Assembly: GCF_023238205.1 (NCBI RefSeq)
Contig: NZ_CP096659.1
Location: 3,427,626 to 3,491,625 of the forward strand
DNA: 64,000 nucleotides
Direction of reading: 5' to 3'
DNA from: Halorussus limi
GTDB lineage: Archaea > Halobacteriota > Halobacteria > Halobacteriales > Haladaptataceae
The translations under genes were made by a program, and so were the position numbers. The notes beneath the pieces were generated by a model. The model ran no database searches and had not been told where the DNA came from. It saw only the letters and a list, made by a program, of their open reading frames with translations. Below are positions 20,840-29,534 of the stretch, piece by piece (the stretch's first letter is position 1; each line of letters begins with the position of its first letter).

Positions 20840-21907
20840 ATGACCGGTTCGGAGGCTGACCCGGACGCGTTTACGTACAACGGCGGAATCGTCGAGCCGG
20901 GTGAGACCCAGAACGTTCGCTACGGCATCAGCGAGACGTATCTCGGCGACCCGGTTCGCATCCCCGTCACCATCGTCAACGGGGCCGAACCCGGCCCGAC
21001 GGTGTTCCTCACGGCCGCGGCCCACGGCGACGAACTCAACGGCATCGAGGTGGTCCGCGAAGTCGCTCACGGCTGGAACCACGACGACCTCTGTGGCACG
21101 CTGGTCTGTATGCCCGTCCTGAACGTCCCCGGCTTCCTCGCCCAAGAGCGCTACCTCCCCATCTACGACCGGGACCTGAACCGGTCGTTCCCCGGTCGGC
21201 AGGGGTCGACCAGCGCCAAGCGGATGGCCTTCCAGATTTTCCGGAACTTCATCGCGCCCTGTGACATCGGTCTCGACTTTCACACGTCCACGCGCGGGCG
21301 CACGAACATGCTACACGTGCGGGCGGACATGGCCGACCCCGAGGTTTCGAGACTCGCCAAGTCGTTCGGTTCGAACGTCATCATCTCCTCGGAGGGACCG
21401 ACCGGCACGCTCCGCCGGGAGGCGACCGACTACGGCATCCCGACCATCACCATCGAGATGGGCGAGGCCCACCGGTTCCAGCGGGAGTTCATCGACCGTG
21501 GACTGGAGGGGGTAGAGAGCGTCCTCTCGGAGTACGGCGCCCACCGCACCCCGTCGGTGAAGTGGCCCGGTTGGCGGACCGTCATCGACGACGCCAAGGA
21601 GAAGACGTGGATTCGGGCCGACGCGGGCGGACTGGTGGACATGCACCACGACCGCGGGTCGCTGGTCTATGAGGGCGACACCATCTGCACCATCACCAAC
21701 CCGTTCAAGACCGACCGGGAACCCGTCGAGGCGCCTTTCACGGGCCTGCTGGTCGGAGTGCTGGAGAACCCGGTCGTCTACCCGGGCAACCCGCTCTGTC
21801 ACATGGTCGAACTCTCGGCCAAGACCCGGAAGGCGCTCAAGCGAGAGCGCGCCCGGAGCGAGTCGGTCGAGAACACGCCGACGCCCGCGAGTCCGAGTCG
21901 TCGGTGA
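20840..21907 (+). CDS. Succinylglutamate desuccinylase/aspartoacylase (AstE-like) M14 peptidase
   Basis: The 355-residue zinc-dependent deacylase/carboxypeptidase has His62 and Glu65 in AAHGDELNG, a third ligand His in GLDFHTS near residue 146, and a catalytic Glu in TIEMGE near 213. A barrel-sandwich C-terminal domain follows and the last 30 residues are disordered. AstE-like enzymes are recurrent genomic partners of RimK/COG4067, where they may trim or release the amino acid conjugates the ligase makes. Here the two are divergent with about 100 nt between starts and overlapping promoter space, which suggests co-regulation. Confidence 0.85.
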   Translation: MTGSEADPDAFTYNGGIVEPGETQNVRYGISETYLGDPVRIPVTIVNGAEPGPTVFLTAAAHGDELNGIEVVREVAHGWNHDDLCGTLVCMPVLNVPGFLAQERYLPIYDRDLNRSFPGRQGSTSAKRMAFQIFRNFIAPCDIGLDFHTSTRGRTNMLHVRADMADPEVSRLAKSFGSNVIISSEGPTGTLRREATDYGIPTITIEMGEAHRFQREFIDRGLEGVESVLSEYGAHRTPSVKWPGWRTVIDDAKEKTWIRADAGGLVDMHHDRGSLVYEGDTICTITNPFKTDREPVEAPFTGLLVGVLENPVVYPGNPLCHMVELSAKTRKALKRERARSESVENTPTPASPSRR

Positions 21908-22015
21908 ACGTGTTCGGCCGGCGTCTCCGAAAATCAGACGCCGATAACGGTTTGGAGTACGGCAGTAGGTAGAAACTTCTATTTGCCCACAGTCCAACCC
22001 TCCGAACGGACAAGT

Positions 22016-22408
22016 ATGAGTCAATCGTACAATCGAGGCCTCGTCGAAGACTTCGGCCGGTGGCGGGAGTTCACGGCCGGGATGTGGGCCTGGATATTCC
22101 ACAAGTTCACCGGGTGGGTACTCGTCGGCTACCTGTTCACTCACATCGCCGTACTGAGTACCGCAATCTCCGGTGCCAACGCTTACACGGACACGATTCA
22201 GGGGCTCGAAAGCCTGCTCGTGGTCCGCGTCATGGAGGTCGGCCTGCTGGCGGTCGCCGTCTTCCACATCTTGAACGGGGTCCGCCTGCTGTTCGTGGAC
22301 CTCGGACTCGGACTCGAATCGCAGGACAAGAGCTTCTACGCATCGCTGATAGTCACGGGTGTCATCGTGCTGGCGAGCATCCCGACGTTCCTGGAGGGGG
22401 CGTTCTAA
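22016..22408 (+). CDS. sdhC: Succinate dehydrogenase cytochrome b subunit
   Basis: The 130-residue membrane anchor has three hydrophobic helices. A conserved HKFTGW motif sits at the start of helix 1, and a histidine in FHILNG is the likely heme axial ligand. The genes follow in the order sdhC, sdhD, sdhB, sdhA with tight spacing. The ATG at 22016 is selected because the helix-1 motif follows at the usual distance. The complex oxidises succinate and reduces quinone. Confidence 0.93.
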   Translation: MSQSYNRGLVEDFGRWREFTAGMWAWIFHKFTGWVLVGYLFTHIAVLSTAISGANAYTDTIQGLESLLVVRVMEVGLLAVAVFHILNGVRLLFVDLGLGLESQDKSFYASLIVTGVIVLASIPTFLEGAF

Positions 22409-22409
22409 G

Positions 22410-22775
22410 ATGGCCGAGCGTTACTCCTCGTTCCAGAGCGGGAGCGCGTCGTGGCTCCTCCAGCGAGTCACGGCGGCGTTCCTCGTCGTGGTGCTGGCGT
22501 TCCACTTCTTCCTCCTGCACTTCCTGAACCACGCGTCGGAGGTGACGTTCGCCGGGACGACCGCTCGCATGAGCGAGTGGGGCTATCTCGTCACGATGGT
22601 TCTGTTCCTGCTGACCGCGACGTTCCACGGCGTCAACGGCGTCTACGCCGCACTGCTGAATCAAGGCCTGACGGGCACGAAGAAGACAGTGGTCAAGGGC
22701 GTCCTCGCTATCGCCGGTCTCGCGCTGGCGGCGCAGGGCACCTACCTCGCACTCGTCATGAACGGAATGGTGTAA
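22410..22775 (+). CDS. sdhD: Succinate dehydrogenase hydrophobic membrane anchor subunit
   Basis: The 121-residue second anchor has three hydrophobic helices and conserved histidines in HFFLLHFLNH and TFHGVNGVY. Its ATG begins 1 nt after the sdhC stop, and a GGAGGGG ribosome-binding sequence sits about 15 nt upstream inside sdhC. With SdhC it holds the complex in the membrane and forms the quinone site. Confidence 0.92.
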   Translation: MAERYSSFQSGSASWLLQRVTAAFLVVVLAFHFFLLHFLNHASEVTFAGTTARMSEWGYLVTMVLFLLTATFHGVNGVYAALLNQGLTGTKKTVVKGVLAIAGLALAAQGTYLALVMNGMV

Positions 22776-22777
22776 AC

Positions 22778-23674
22778 ATGAGCACGCAAGTACCAGAAGA
22801 GAAAGAGCAGAGCGAGACCGAACAGGAGGTCAACGCCGAGACCGAGGCCGAGATTACCGAAGGCGCCTCGTACGGCGACCAACGACGCTCCCAGCGAGAC
22901 GCTCAGCGCCGGGAGTCGGTGTCCGGCGCACCCGTCGACATCGAGGGCGAGTCCTTCGAGTTGAAGGTGTTCCGCTACGACCCCGAGGTCGAGGGGAAGA
23001 TGGAGCCGCGGTTCGACGACTTCGCCGTCCCCAAGCAGAAGGGGATGACGGTCCTCGACGCGCTCATCTACGCCCGCGACCGCTACGACACCACGCTGAC
23101 CTTCCGGCACTCGTGCCGACAGGCGGTCTGCGGGTCGGACGCGCTGTTCATCAACGGCCGCCAGCGACTCGGCTGTCAGACCCAGATTTCGGACCTCGAA
23201 GAACCGGTCCGGGTCGAACCGCTCCCGCATCAGGACGTGGTGAAGGACCTCGTCGTGGACATGGAACACTTCTACGACCAGATGCACGCGGTCGAGCCGT
23301 TCTTCCAACCCGACGAGGAACCGGACGGCGACCTCGAAGAGTACCGACAGACCCGCGAGAACCGCGAGAACATCAAGATGTCCACGCGGTGCATCTGGTG
23401 CGGTGCCTGCATGTCCTCGTGTAACATCGCGGCCGAGGACAACCAGTACCTCGGTCCGGCGGCCATCAACAAGGCCTACCGGTTCGCCATGGACGAGCGC
23501 GAAGGCGAGGACATGAAGGAACACCGGCTCAACGTGATGGACCAGGAACACGGCGTCTGGCGGTGCCAGACCCAGTTCTCCTGCACCAACGTCTGTCCGA
23601 AGGACATCCCGTTGACCGAACACATCCAGGAACTCAAGCGAGAGGCGGTCAAGCAGAACCTCAAGTTCTGGTAA
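22778..23674 (+). CDS. sdhB: Succinate dehydrogenase iron-sulfur subunit
   Basis: The 298-residue subunit carries the three Fe-S centres. The 2Fe-2S ligands lie in the SCRQAVCGSDA region plus a later GCQT, the 4Fe-4S in CIWCGACMSSC, and the 3Fe-4S/4Fe-4S ligands in CTNVCPKD. An extra acidic N-terminus of about 55 residues is a haloarchaeal trait. The ATG starts 2 nt after the sdhD stop. Confidence 0.96.
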   Translation: MSTQVPEEKEQSETEQEVNAETEAEITEGASYGDQRRSQRDAQRRESVSGAPVDIEGESFELKVFRYDPEVEGKMEPRFDDFAVPKQKGMTVLDALIYARDRYDTTLTFRHSCRQAVCGSDALFINGRQRLGCQTQISDLEEPVRVEPLPHQDVVKDLVVDMEHFYDQMHAVEPFFQPDEEPDGDLEEYRQTRENRENIKMSTRCIWCGACMSSCNIAAEDNQYLGPAAINKAYRFAMDEREGEDMKEHRLNVMDQEHGVWRCQTQFSCTNVCPKDIPLTEHIQELKREAVKQNLKFW

Positions 23675-23695
23675 CAACGGACGAGATTCAAAACT

Positions 23696-25555
23696 ATGCA
23701 CGAACACGACGTTCTGGTAATCGGCGGCGGCGGTGCCGGACTTCGCGCGGCCATCGCGGCCCACGAGGAGGGCGCGGACGTGGCTATCGTCACGAAGCTC
23801 CACCCCGTGCGAAGCCACACCGGCGCGGCCGAAGGCGGTATCAACGCGGCGATTCGCGAGGGCGACGACTGGGAACTCCACGCCTACGACACGATGAAGG
23901 GGTCGGACTACCTCGGCGACGCCCCCGCAATCGAGACCCTCGCGCAGGACAGCCCCGAGGAGACGGTCCAACTCGAACACTGGGGGATGCCGTTCTCCCG
24001 CGAGGACGACGGCAGAGTCTCTCAGCGACCGTTCGGCGGACTCTCCTTCCCGCGGACGACCTACGCCGGGGCCGAGACCGGCCATCACCTGCTCCACACG
24101 ATGTACGAGCAGGTCGTCAAGCGCGGGATTCAGGTGTACGACGAGTGGTACGTCTCGAACCTCGCGGTCACCGACCACGACGACCCCGCCGACCGGGAGT
24201 GTCACGGCGTCGTCGCCTACGACATCAAGACCGGGCAGGTCGAGGGCTTCAAGGCTCGAAACGGCGTCATCCTCGCGACGGGCGGCACCGGACAGGTGTA
24301 CGACCACACGACCAACGCCGTCGCCAACACCGGCGACGGCGCGGCGATGGCCTACCGGGCGGGCGTCCCGCTCGAAGACATGGAGTTCGTCCAGTTCCAC
24401 CCGACGACGCTCCCCTCGACGGGCGTCCTCATCTCCGAGGGCGTCCGCGGCGAAGGCGGCATCCTCTACAACAGCGAGGGCGAGCGGTTCATGTTCGAGT
24501 ACGGCTACGCCAAAAACGACGGGGAACTGGCCTCCCGCGACGTGGTGTCGCGCGCGGAACTCACGGAGGTCAACGAGGGCCGCGGCGTCGAGGACGAGTA
24601 CGTCTACCTCGACATGCGTCACCTCGGCGAGGAGCGCATCACCGACCGACTGGAGAACATCCTCCACCTCGCGCGGGACTTCGAGGGCGTCGACGGTCTC
24701 GAAGAGCCGATGCCGGTCAAGCCCGGCCAGCACTACGAGATGGGCGGCATCGAGACCGACGAGAACGGCGAGACCCTCATCGACGGGCTCTACGCCGCGG
24801 GCGAGTGTGCCTGCGTCTCGGTCCACGGGTCGAACCGCCTCGGCGGCAACGCCCTGCCGGAACTCATCGTCTTCGGCGCGCGCGCCGGTCGCCACGCCGC
24901 TGGCGCCGACGTAAGCGAGGCGGAGATTACGACGGGCAAGACCGCCGAAATCGAGGAAGAGGACGGTCTCGAAACGCCGGTCGAACCCGGTGCGGTCGCC
25001 ACCGACGACGAGGACGTTGCGGCCGACGGCGGCGACGTTTCGGCCGACGGCGGCGCGGCGGTCGTGGAACCCGACGAGACGGTCCGCAGCGCGGTCGAGC
25101 GCGAGCGCACCCGCATCGAACGGCTGATGGAGAAAGACGACGGCATCCAGCACGCCGAGTTGCGGGCCGACCTCCAGAAGTCGATGACCGAGAACGTCAA
25201 CGTCTTCCGAAACGAGGAGGGCCTCAAGCAGGCGCTCGAAGACATCCGTGAGGTCCGCGAGGCGTATCAGGACGTGTACGTCAACGACCCGTCGCGGACG
25301 TTCAACACGGACCTCATCCACACCATCGAGACCCGCAACCTCATCGACCTCGCGGAGGCCATCACGCTCGGCGCGCTTGCCCGAGACGAGTTCCGCGGCG
25401 CCCACTGGCGTCAGGAACACCAGGAGCGCAAGGACGACGAGTGGCTCAAGCACACGATGCTGTCGTGGAACGACGGCACGCCGGAACTCTGGTACAAGCC
25501 GGTCATCCTCGAAGGGCAGGACAAGACCTACGAACCGAAGGAACGCTCGTACTGA
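23696..25555 (+). CDS. sdhA: Succinate dehydrogenase flavoprotein subunit
   Basis: The 619-residue FAD subunit has the dinucleotide-binding GGGGAGLRAA near the N-terminus and the covalent-flavin His in RSHTGAAEGG near residue 43. The catalytic QFHPTTLP and GIETDENGE regions are present. Between about residues 402 and 465 it carries a low-complexity Asp/Gly/Ala-rich stretch (several ADGG repeats) between the capping and C-terminal helical domains. It is the last gene of the sdhCDBA operon, and a T-tract follows the stop. Confidence 0.97.
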   Translation: MHEHDVLVIGGGGAGLRAAIAAHEEGADVAIVTKLHPVRSHTGAAEGGINAAIREGDDWELHAYDTMKGSDYLGDAPAIETLAQDSPEETVQLEHWGMPFSREDDGRVSQRPFGGLSFPRTTYAGAETGHHLLHTMYEQVVKRGIQVYDEWYVSNLAVTDHDDPADRECHGVVAYDIKTGQVEGFKARNGVILATGGTGQVYDHTTNAVANTGDGAAMAYRAGVPLEDMEFVQFHPTTLPSTGVLISEGVRGEGGILYNSEGERFMFEYGYAKNDGELASRDVVSRAELTEVNEGRGVEDEYVYLDMRHLGEERITDRLENILHLARDFEGVDGLEEPMPVKPGQHYEMGGIETDENGETLIDGLYAAGECACVSVHGSNRLGGNALPELIVFGARAGRHAAGADVSEAEITTGKTAEIEEEDGLETPVEPGAVATDDEDVAADGGDVSADGGAAVVEPDETVRSAVERERTRIERLMEKDDGIQHAELRADLQKSMTENVNVFRNEEGLKQALEDIREVREAYQDVYVNDPSRTFNTDLIHTIETRNLIDLAEAITLGALARDEFRGAHWRQEHQERKDDEWLKHTMLSWNDGTPELWYKPVILEGQDKTYEPKERSY

Positions 25556-25569
25556 GCGCCGCCCCGTAC

Positions 25570-25582
25570 GCGCCTCGTTTTT
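25570..25582 (+). terminator. T-tract terminator after sdhA
   Basis: A GC-rich stretch followed by TTTTT at 25578-25582, about 25 nt beyond the sdhA stop, is a typical archaeal U-tract terminator. Confidence 0.5.
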
Positions 25583-25730
25583 CTGGTCTCTCCGACCCCG
25601 CAGAGCCGTAGCAAAACGAGTAGTCCGGGACTTCCGCTCGACCCACCGCTCCGTTCGACCTACCCGCTGACTTCGAGCGGCGAGACGGGTGACGGAACGT
25701 CTCCCGACCGTCGGCCACCGGGCCGTCCCG

Positions 25731-26171
25731 TCAGGCCTTCACGACGTAGGTCCCGGCGAAGTTGTCGAAGACCCGCCGGTTGTGGTCGTCTATCGCTATC
25801 GCGGCGAGCGCGACCGCGCTGGTGAGCCAACTGAACAGGATGACCGCGGGGACGTTCCGAACGAACGCTTGGCCGACCGACGCCGCCTCGCCGGTCCGGT
25901 TCACGACTCTGATACCGGCCACACGCTTGCCGATAGTCTGGCCGTTCCAGAACCCTTCGAGGAGACCGCCGTAGAGCGGGAGGGTGAGGAAGGCGATTCC
26001 GACGTACCCCTCGACGGCGGCCTCGCTCTCGGGGCGGACCAGAGCCGCGAGGCCGACGGCGACGACCATCACCTGCACGAACAGCAAAACGAGGTCGACG
26101 ACTTGGGCACCGATTCGGGCACCGACCACGTCGGTCGACGAGCGGTCGGGTCTGTGGTAGCGGGAGGGCAT
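25731..26171 (-). CDS. RDD family membrane protein
   Basis: The 146-residue protein has three to four membrane segments and the RDD-family features. An Arg and an Asp (GARIGAQVVDLVLL) begin helix 1. The GQTIGKRVAGIRVV motif sits before helix 3, and a C-terminal DDHNRRVFDNFAGTYVV follows. RDD proteins are of largely unknown function; some act in ion or metabolite transport. Sequence gives no specific role here. Confidence 0.85.
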   Translation of the reverse strand: MPSRYHRPDRSSTDVVGARIGAQVVDLVLLFVQVMVVAVGLAALVRPESEAAVEGYVGIAFLTLPLYGGLLEGFWNGQTIGKRVAGIRVVNRTGEAASVGQAFVRNVPAVILFSWLTSAVALAAIAIDDHNRRVFDNFAGTYVVKA

Positions 26172-26249
26172 CGACGGAGACCTTTCGCTGGCGGTTTGTA
26201 ATCCCGTCGGTCGCGTGTCGTCTTTCGGCCGACTCGCAGAGCGGTCCCG

Positions 26250-26450
26250 TCAGCCCGCCAGTCCGAGCGCCGCCAGCAGGTCGATGCCCGCGCCGAAGTA
26301 CTCGACCGTCTTGTAGCCGACGTAAATGCCGACGATGCCGACCAGACCGGGGAGCCGTGGCGGTGCGGGCAGCGGAATGCCGAGGAAGGTGAACAGCGCG
26401 CCCGTGACGAACCCCGTCAGGAGCGCGAGGAGCGTGAGTGTCACGTTCAT
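26250..26450 (-). CDS. XapX domain membrane protein
   Basis: The 66-residue protein has two hydrophobic helices with the XapX-type pattern, an N-terminal GFVTGALFTFLGIPLPAPP motif followed by a Gly-rich second helix. The family is small and its function is unknown. It lies about 80 nt upstream of the RDD gene on the same strand and may be co-transcribed. Confidence 0.82.
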   Translation of the reverse strand: MNVTLTLLALLTGFVTGALFTFLGIPLPAPPRLPGLVGIVGIYVGYKTVEYFGAGIDLLAALGLAG

Positions 26451-26651
26451 GGATGGGTGGATTAGCCCGGGAGTTAGAAGCAGTTTCGGATTCCCGGTTC
26501 CGGGGTCTCGTGTCGCCGAGCGCGCCGCCGGCAGTCCGTGCCGCCGGAAATCCGTGCCGTGCCGCCAAACGACTTCGGGGAAGGCGTCGCTCGGCGGTCG
26601 ACACCGGAGCGCCTGGAATCGGTCGAGGCGAAAAGAGGGCCGTCTACCGCG

Positions 26652-26771
26652 TCAGCGCCACTGCGATAGCGTGTTCGATTCCTCGAAGGGCATCGCGATG
26701 TACGCCTCGTCGTTCGACACGTCGGCGATGACGGTCGTGCGCTCGTCGTCCGTCTCGTCGACCGCGAACAT
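26652..26771 (-). CDS. Very small acidic protein or remnant, haloarchaeal type
   Basis: From an ATG at 26771 a 39-residue acidic peptide reads through VIADVSNDEAYIAMP and ends TLSQWR. That ending resembles short haloarchaeal proteins of unknown function ending in similar WLS/W-R patterns. The same frame is open further upstream to about 26835 and stays acidic (TAELDESFEDGE) but has no usual start codon there. A GTG at 26838 in the neighbouring frame would fit if one frameshift had occurred. The true start or integrity is therefore uncertain. Confidence 0.4.
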   Translation of the reverse strand: MFAVDETDDERTTVIADVSNDEAYIAMPFEESNTLSQWR

Positions 26772-26896
26772 GATTTCGCCGTCCTCGAACGATTCGTCCA
26801 GTTCTGCGGTGGGGAGTGTCCAGCTCAGGGTAGATCACCGTAGTTCGGTTTCGGTACTCCAGTTTTAGTCGCGAGAGGGTCTTTAGTATACGCCAC

Positions 26897-26917
26897 CCTC
26901 CCGCTCGTAACGGGAGG
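26897..26917 (-). terminator. Hairpin downstream of the PGF-CTERM gene
   Basis: CCTCCCG and CGGGAGG form a perfect 7-bp stem with a 7-nt loop, about 65 nt past the stop of the surface protein gene. It is followed in that direction by an A/T-rich stretch. Confidence 0.5.
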
Positions 26918-26981
26918 TTACGGCCACCGTACCGCCGCAAAACGGTGCGAAACGGAAAGCAACTGACACTGCTTCGGGAGG

Positions 26982-29207
26982 TCAGTCGCGCAGGCGGACC
27001 GCGACCAGCGCGGCCGCGACCAGCGCGACCAGCGTCACGCTGACGCCGAATCCGGGGACGCCGCCGTCGGCGTCGGTCTGCGTCGTACCGGTCGTCGCCT
27101 GCTGGCCCTGCGCGGCCACCTCGACCTTCACCTTCTTCGTCACCGTCGCGCCGTACTCGTCTTTCGCGACCACAGTGACGGTCCGAGTGCCGGGCGACCC
27201 GAAGCTGTGTTCGACCGATTCGCCGGTGACCGCTCCGTCGCCGAACCGCCACGTCACGGTCACGTTGCCGACATCGTCGGACACGTCGGCCGAGAACTCG
27301 CCGGCCTTGCCGACCGTCATCGAGTCGGGCGTCTCGACGTTAATCTCGGGTCGGTCGTTGACCACCAGCGTCTTCGTCGCGGTGTCGCGAAGGCCGTGCT
27401 GGTCAGTGACCGTCAGGTTCACCGTGCGCTTGCCCGGCGAGTCGAAGCTGAAGTTCGCGGCCTCGCCGGTCGCGGACTTCGCGCCCACCGACCACTCGTA
27501 GGCGGTCAGGCTCCCGTTCTCCGCGGTCGAACCGCTGGCGGAGAGCGCGACCGATTCGCCGACCGGAACCGCCGTCCGGGCGTCGATGCTCGCGGAGGGC
27601 GCGGGCACGCTCGTCACCGCCAGCGTGCCGGTTCCCCCGACGTCGGCCGAGAGGACGGCCGTGCCGTTCGAGTCGGAGACGACGGTCGTCTCCAGCAGCG
27701 ACCACCCGTCCGCGGTCCGCTGGGCGACGCGCACGTCCGAGAGGTCCGACTCGACCGCGCCGGTTCGGACCGCGAACTCGACCGTCGCCGACCCGTTTTC
27801 CAGCGCCGGGGGACCGTTCATCTCGACGGCGTAGAGCGCGTCGCCCGGCGGCGAGAGCGCCGACGCGTTGGTCCGTTCGGCGACCGCGAGGACGCCCGAG
27901 ACGTTCGAGTCCGCGAGCGTGACCGCTCGGACCGGCGACCCGTCGAGGGTCACGGTCGTTCCGGTCCGGTTCGCGTCGGCGTCCTCGATGGCGGCCACCG
28001 AGGGGCCGCCGACCCGGACGACCCATCCGTCACGGCTCTCGCCGTAACTCGTCGATTCTCCGACGGCGAGGAAGCCGCCGCCGTGGCCTTCGACGACCGG
28101 CCAGAACTTGTCCCAGTAGCTGTCGCCGTAGGTCTTGCCCCAGTCGCGTTTGCCCGAACTGGCGGTCTTCACGATCCATCCGTCGGCGCCCTCGTCGCCG
28201 AGGACGTGCTTGGTGCCCGAGACGACGTAGCCGCCGTCGGGGTCGTTGTGGATGCCGTAGAACGCGTCCGACCGCTCGGTGCCGAACGTCCGGCCCCACT
28301 GTCGCTCGCCGTCGCCGTCGATCTTGAGCATCCAGCCGTCCTGTTCGCCCGCGCCCTGACTGGCGGTCCGTCCCGCGAGGACGAACCCGCCGTCGGAGGC
28401 GACCGTCGCGTCGTGAATCCGGTCGTACTCCGCGCCGCCGTAGGTCTTGCTCCAGTCGCGTTCGCCGTCGCCTTCGACCTTCAGCACCCACGCGTCGGCG
28501 GGGTCGGCCCGGTCGCTCGTCGTCGTACCGGTCATCAGGAGGTGGCCCCCGTCGGTCACGAAGATGGAGTTGACGTACTCGTCGGACCCCGCGCGGGGCG
28601 TGTCGTAGGTCTCGCTCCAGACCTTGTCGCCGCCGCGGGTCAGTTGCATCGTCCACGCCTCGGCCGACCCGTCGTCGTCGGTCCAGCCCGAGACGTAGAT
28701 GTTACCGGCGGACTTCGCCAGCGACCAGAACTCCTCGGGGCCGCGCTCGCCGTAGGTCTTCGACCAGCGCTTCTCGCCCTCGGGACCGACTTTCAGCACC
28801 CAGCCGTCCCACGCGTCGCCGGACGACTCGGCCGACATCCCGGCGAGCAGGTAGCCGTCCTCGACCTTCTCCACGTCGTAGATGCGGTCGACGCCGGACT
28901 CGCCGTAGCTTCGCTCCCACTTCGTCTGGCCGGCCCGGTCGAGCATGGCGACGTAGCCGTCGTGGGCACCCTCGGTCGAACTGTTCGACCAGCCGACGAC
29001 GAGGTAGCCGCCGTCGACCTTCACGCCGGTGGCCAGTTTGTCGTCGTCGCCGCCGCCGACCGTCTGAGACCACCGCGCGGACGGACCCGGCGCGTTGGCC
29101 GCCTCGTCGGGTGCGCTCGCGTTCGCACCCCCGGCCGCCACCGGACCCGCAATCGGGGCCGCGGCTATCAGCACCGCGAAGACCGCGGCAACCACCGTTC
29201 GTCTCAC
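26982..29207 (-). CDS. Secreted surface protein with beta-propeller-like repeats, PKD domains and PGF-CTERM anchor
   Basis: The 741-residue protein begins with a signal peptide (residues 1-25). Residues 40-400 contain seven or so repeats of about 52 residues (GGG-DGWVLK-GEKRWSKTYGE pattern), consistent with a beta-propeller. A spacer and two PKD-like domains (about 535-700) follow. The end has GVPGFG, a hydrophobic helix and basic residues, the PGF-CTERM signal processed by archaeosortase A and replaced by a lipid. The GTG start at 29207 has a GGAGG ribosome-binding site 8 nt upstream. The long leader contains the promoter motif at 29355-29385 and a 7-bp hairpin at 29300-29321. Confidence 0.88.
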   Translation of the reverse strand: MRRTVVAAVFAVLIAAAPIAGPVAAGGANASAPDEAANAPGPSARWSQTVGGGDDDKLATGVKVDGGYLVVGWSNSSTEGAHDGYVAMLDRAGQTKWERSYGESGVDRIYDVEKVEDGYLLAGMSAESSGDAWDGWVLKVGPEGEKRWSKTYGERGPEEFWSLAKSAGNIYVSGWTDDDGSAEAWTMQLTRGGDKVWSETYDTPRAGSDEYVNSIFVTDGGHLLMTGTTTSDRADPADAWVLKVEGDGERDWSKTYGGAEYDRIHDATVASDGGFVLAGRTASQGAGEQDGWMLKIDGDGERQWGRTFGTERSDAFYGIHNDPDGGYVVSGTKHVLGDEGADGWIVKTASSGKRDWGKTYGDSYWDKFWPVVEGHGGGFLAVGESTSYGESRDGWVVRVGGPSVAAIEDADANRTGTTVTLDGSPVRAVTLADSNVSGVLAVAERTNASALSPPGDALYAVEMNGPPALENGSATVEFAVRTGAVESDLSDVRVAQRTADGWSLLETTVVSDSNGTAVLSADVGGTGTLAVTSVPAPSASIDARTAVPVGESVALSASGSTAENGSLTAYEWSVGAKSATGEAANFSFDSPGKRTVNLTVTDQHGLRDTATKTLVVNDRPEINVETPDSMTVGKAGEFSADVSDDVGNVTVTWRFGDGAVTGESVEHSFGSPGTRTVTVVAKDEYGATVTKKVKVEVAAQGQQATTGTTQTDADGGVPGFGVSVTLVALVAAALVAVRLRD

Positions 29208-29354
29208 GACTCGTTCCTCCCGTCCAGAACCGTTGTTTCGCGTTTCGAGAGCATAGTATCGACCCGTTGTCCCGATTATCCCGGGATTATCGCTGTTCTC
29301 CCCGGCCAGAGAGCGCCGGGGCGAACGTTACTCCACATATGGCCGCGTTCCGGT

Positions 29355-29385
29355 CTTTGTTATACGCGGACTGACGGTCTCGAAG
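29355..29385 (-). promoter_or_regulatory. TAACAAAG promoter element, copy a (PGF-CTERM gene)
   Basis: Minus-strand CTTC (29385-29382), 19-nt spacer, TAACAAAG (29362-29355), with CA exactly 9 nt before TAAC. A transcription start about 25 nt downstream would give a leader of about 120 nt for the gene starting at 29207. Confidence 0.6.
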
Positions 29386-29478
29386 CCCCGACCTGACGCG
29401 GTTCCGGCGGGCGTCGCGAACGGACGAGCGAAGCCGAGAAACGGGGCGTCGCCGTTTCACACCGACAGTAAGCTCGGC

Positions 29479-29508
29479 TTACCGCCCGACACTCGGGAGA
29501 TAACAAAG
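29479..29508 (+). promoter_or_regulatory. TAACAAAG promoter element, copy b (DUF1616 operon)
   Basis: TTAC, 18-nt spacer, TAACAAAG, with CA 9 nt before TAAC. An ATG lies 27 nt downstream of the element (29535), opening a 21-codon frame that overlaps the DUF1616 start. Confidence 0.65.
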
Positions 29509-29534
29509 TGGCAATCCTGCGTTGGAGTGGGGTA

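Noticed and set aside
22742-25453. Very long open frame (about 900 codons) antisense to sdhB and sdhA
   Set aside because: It is a by-product of GC-rich codon use opposite real genes. It is Val/Arg/Asp-rich without domains, and the sense strand encodes unmistakable SDH subunits.
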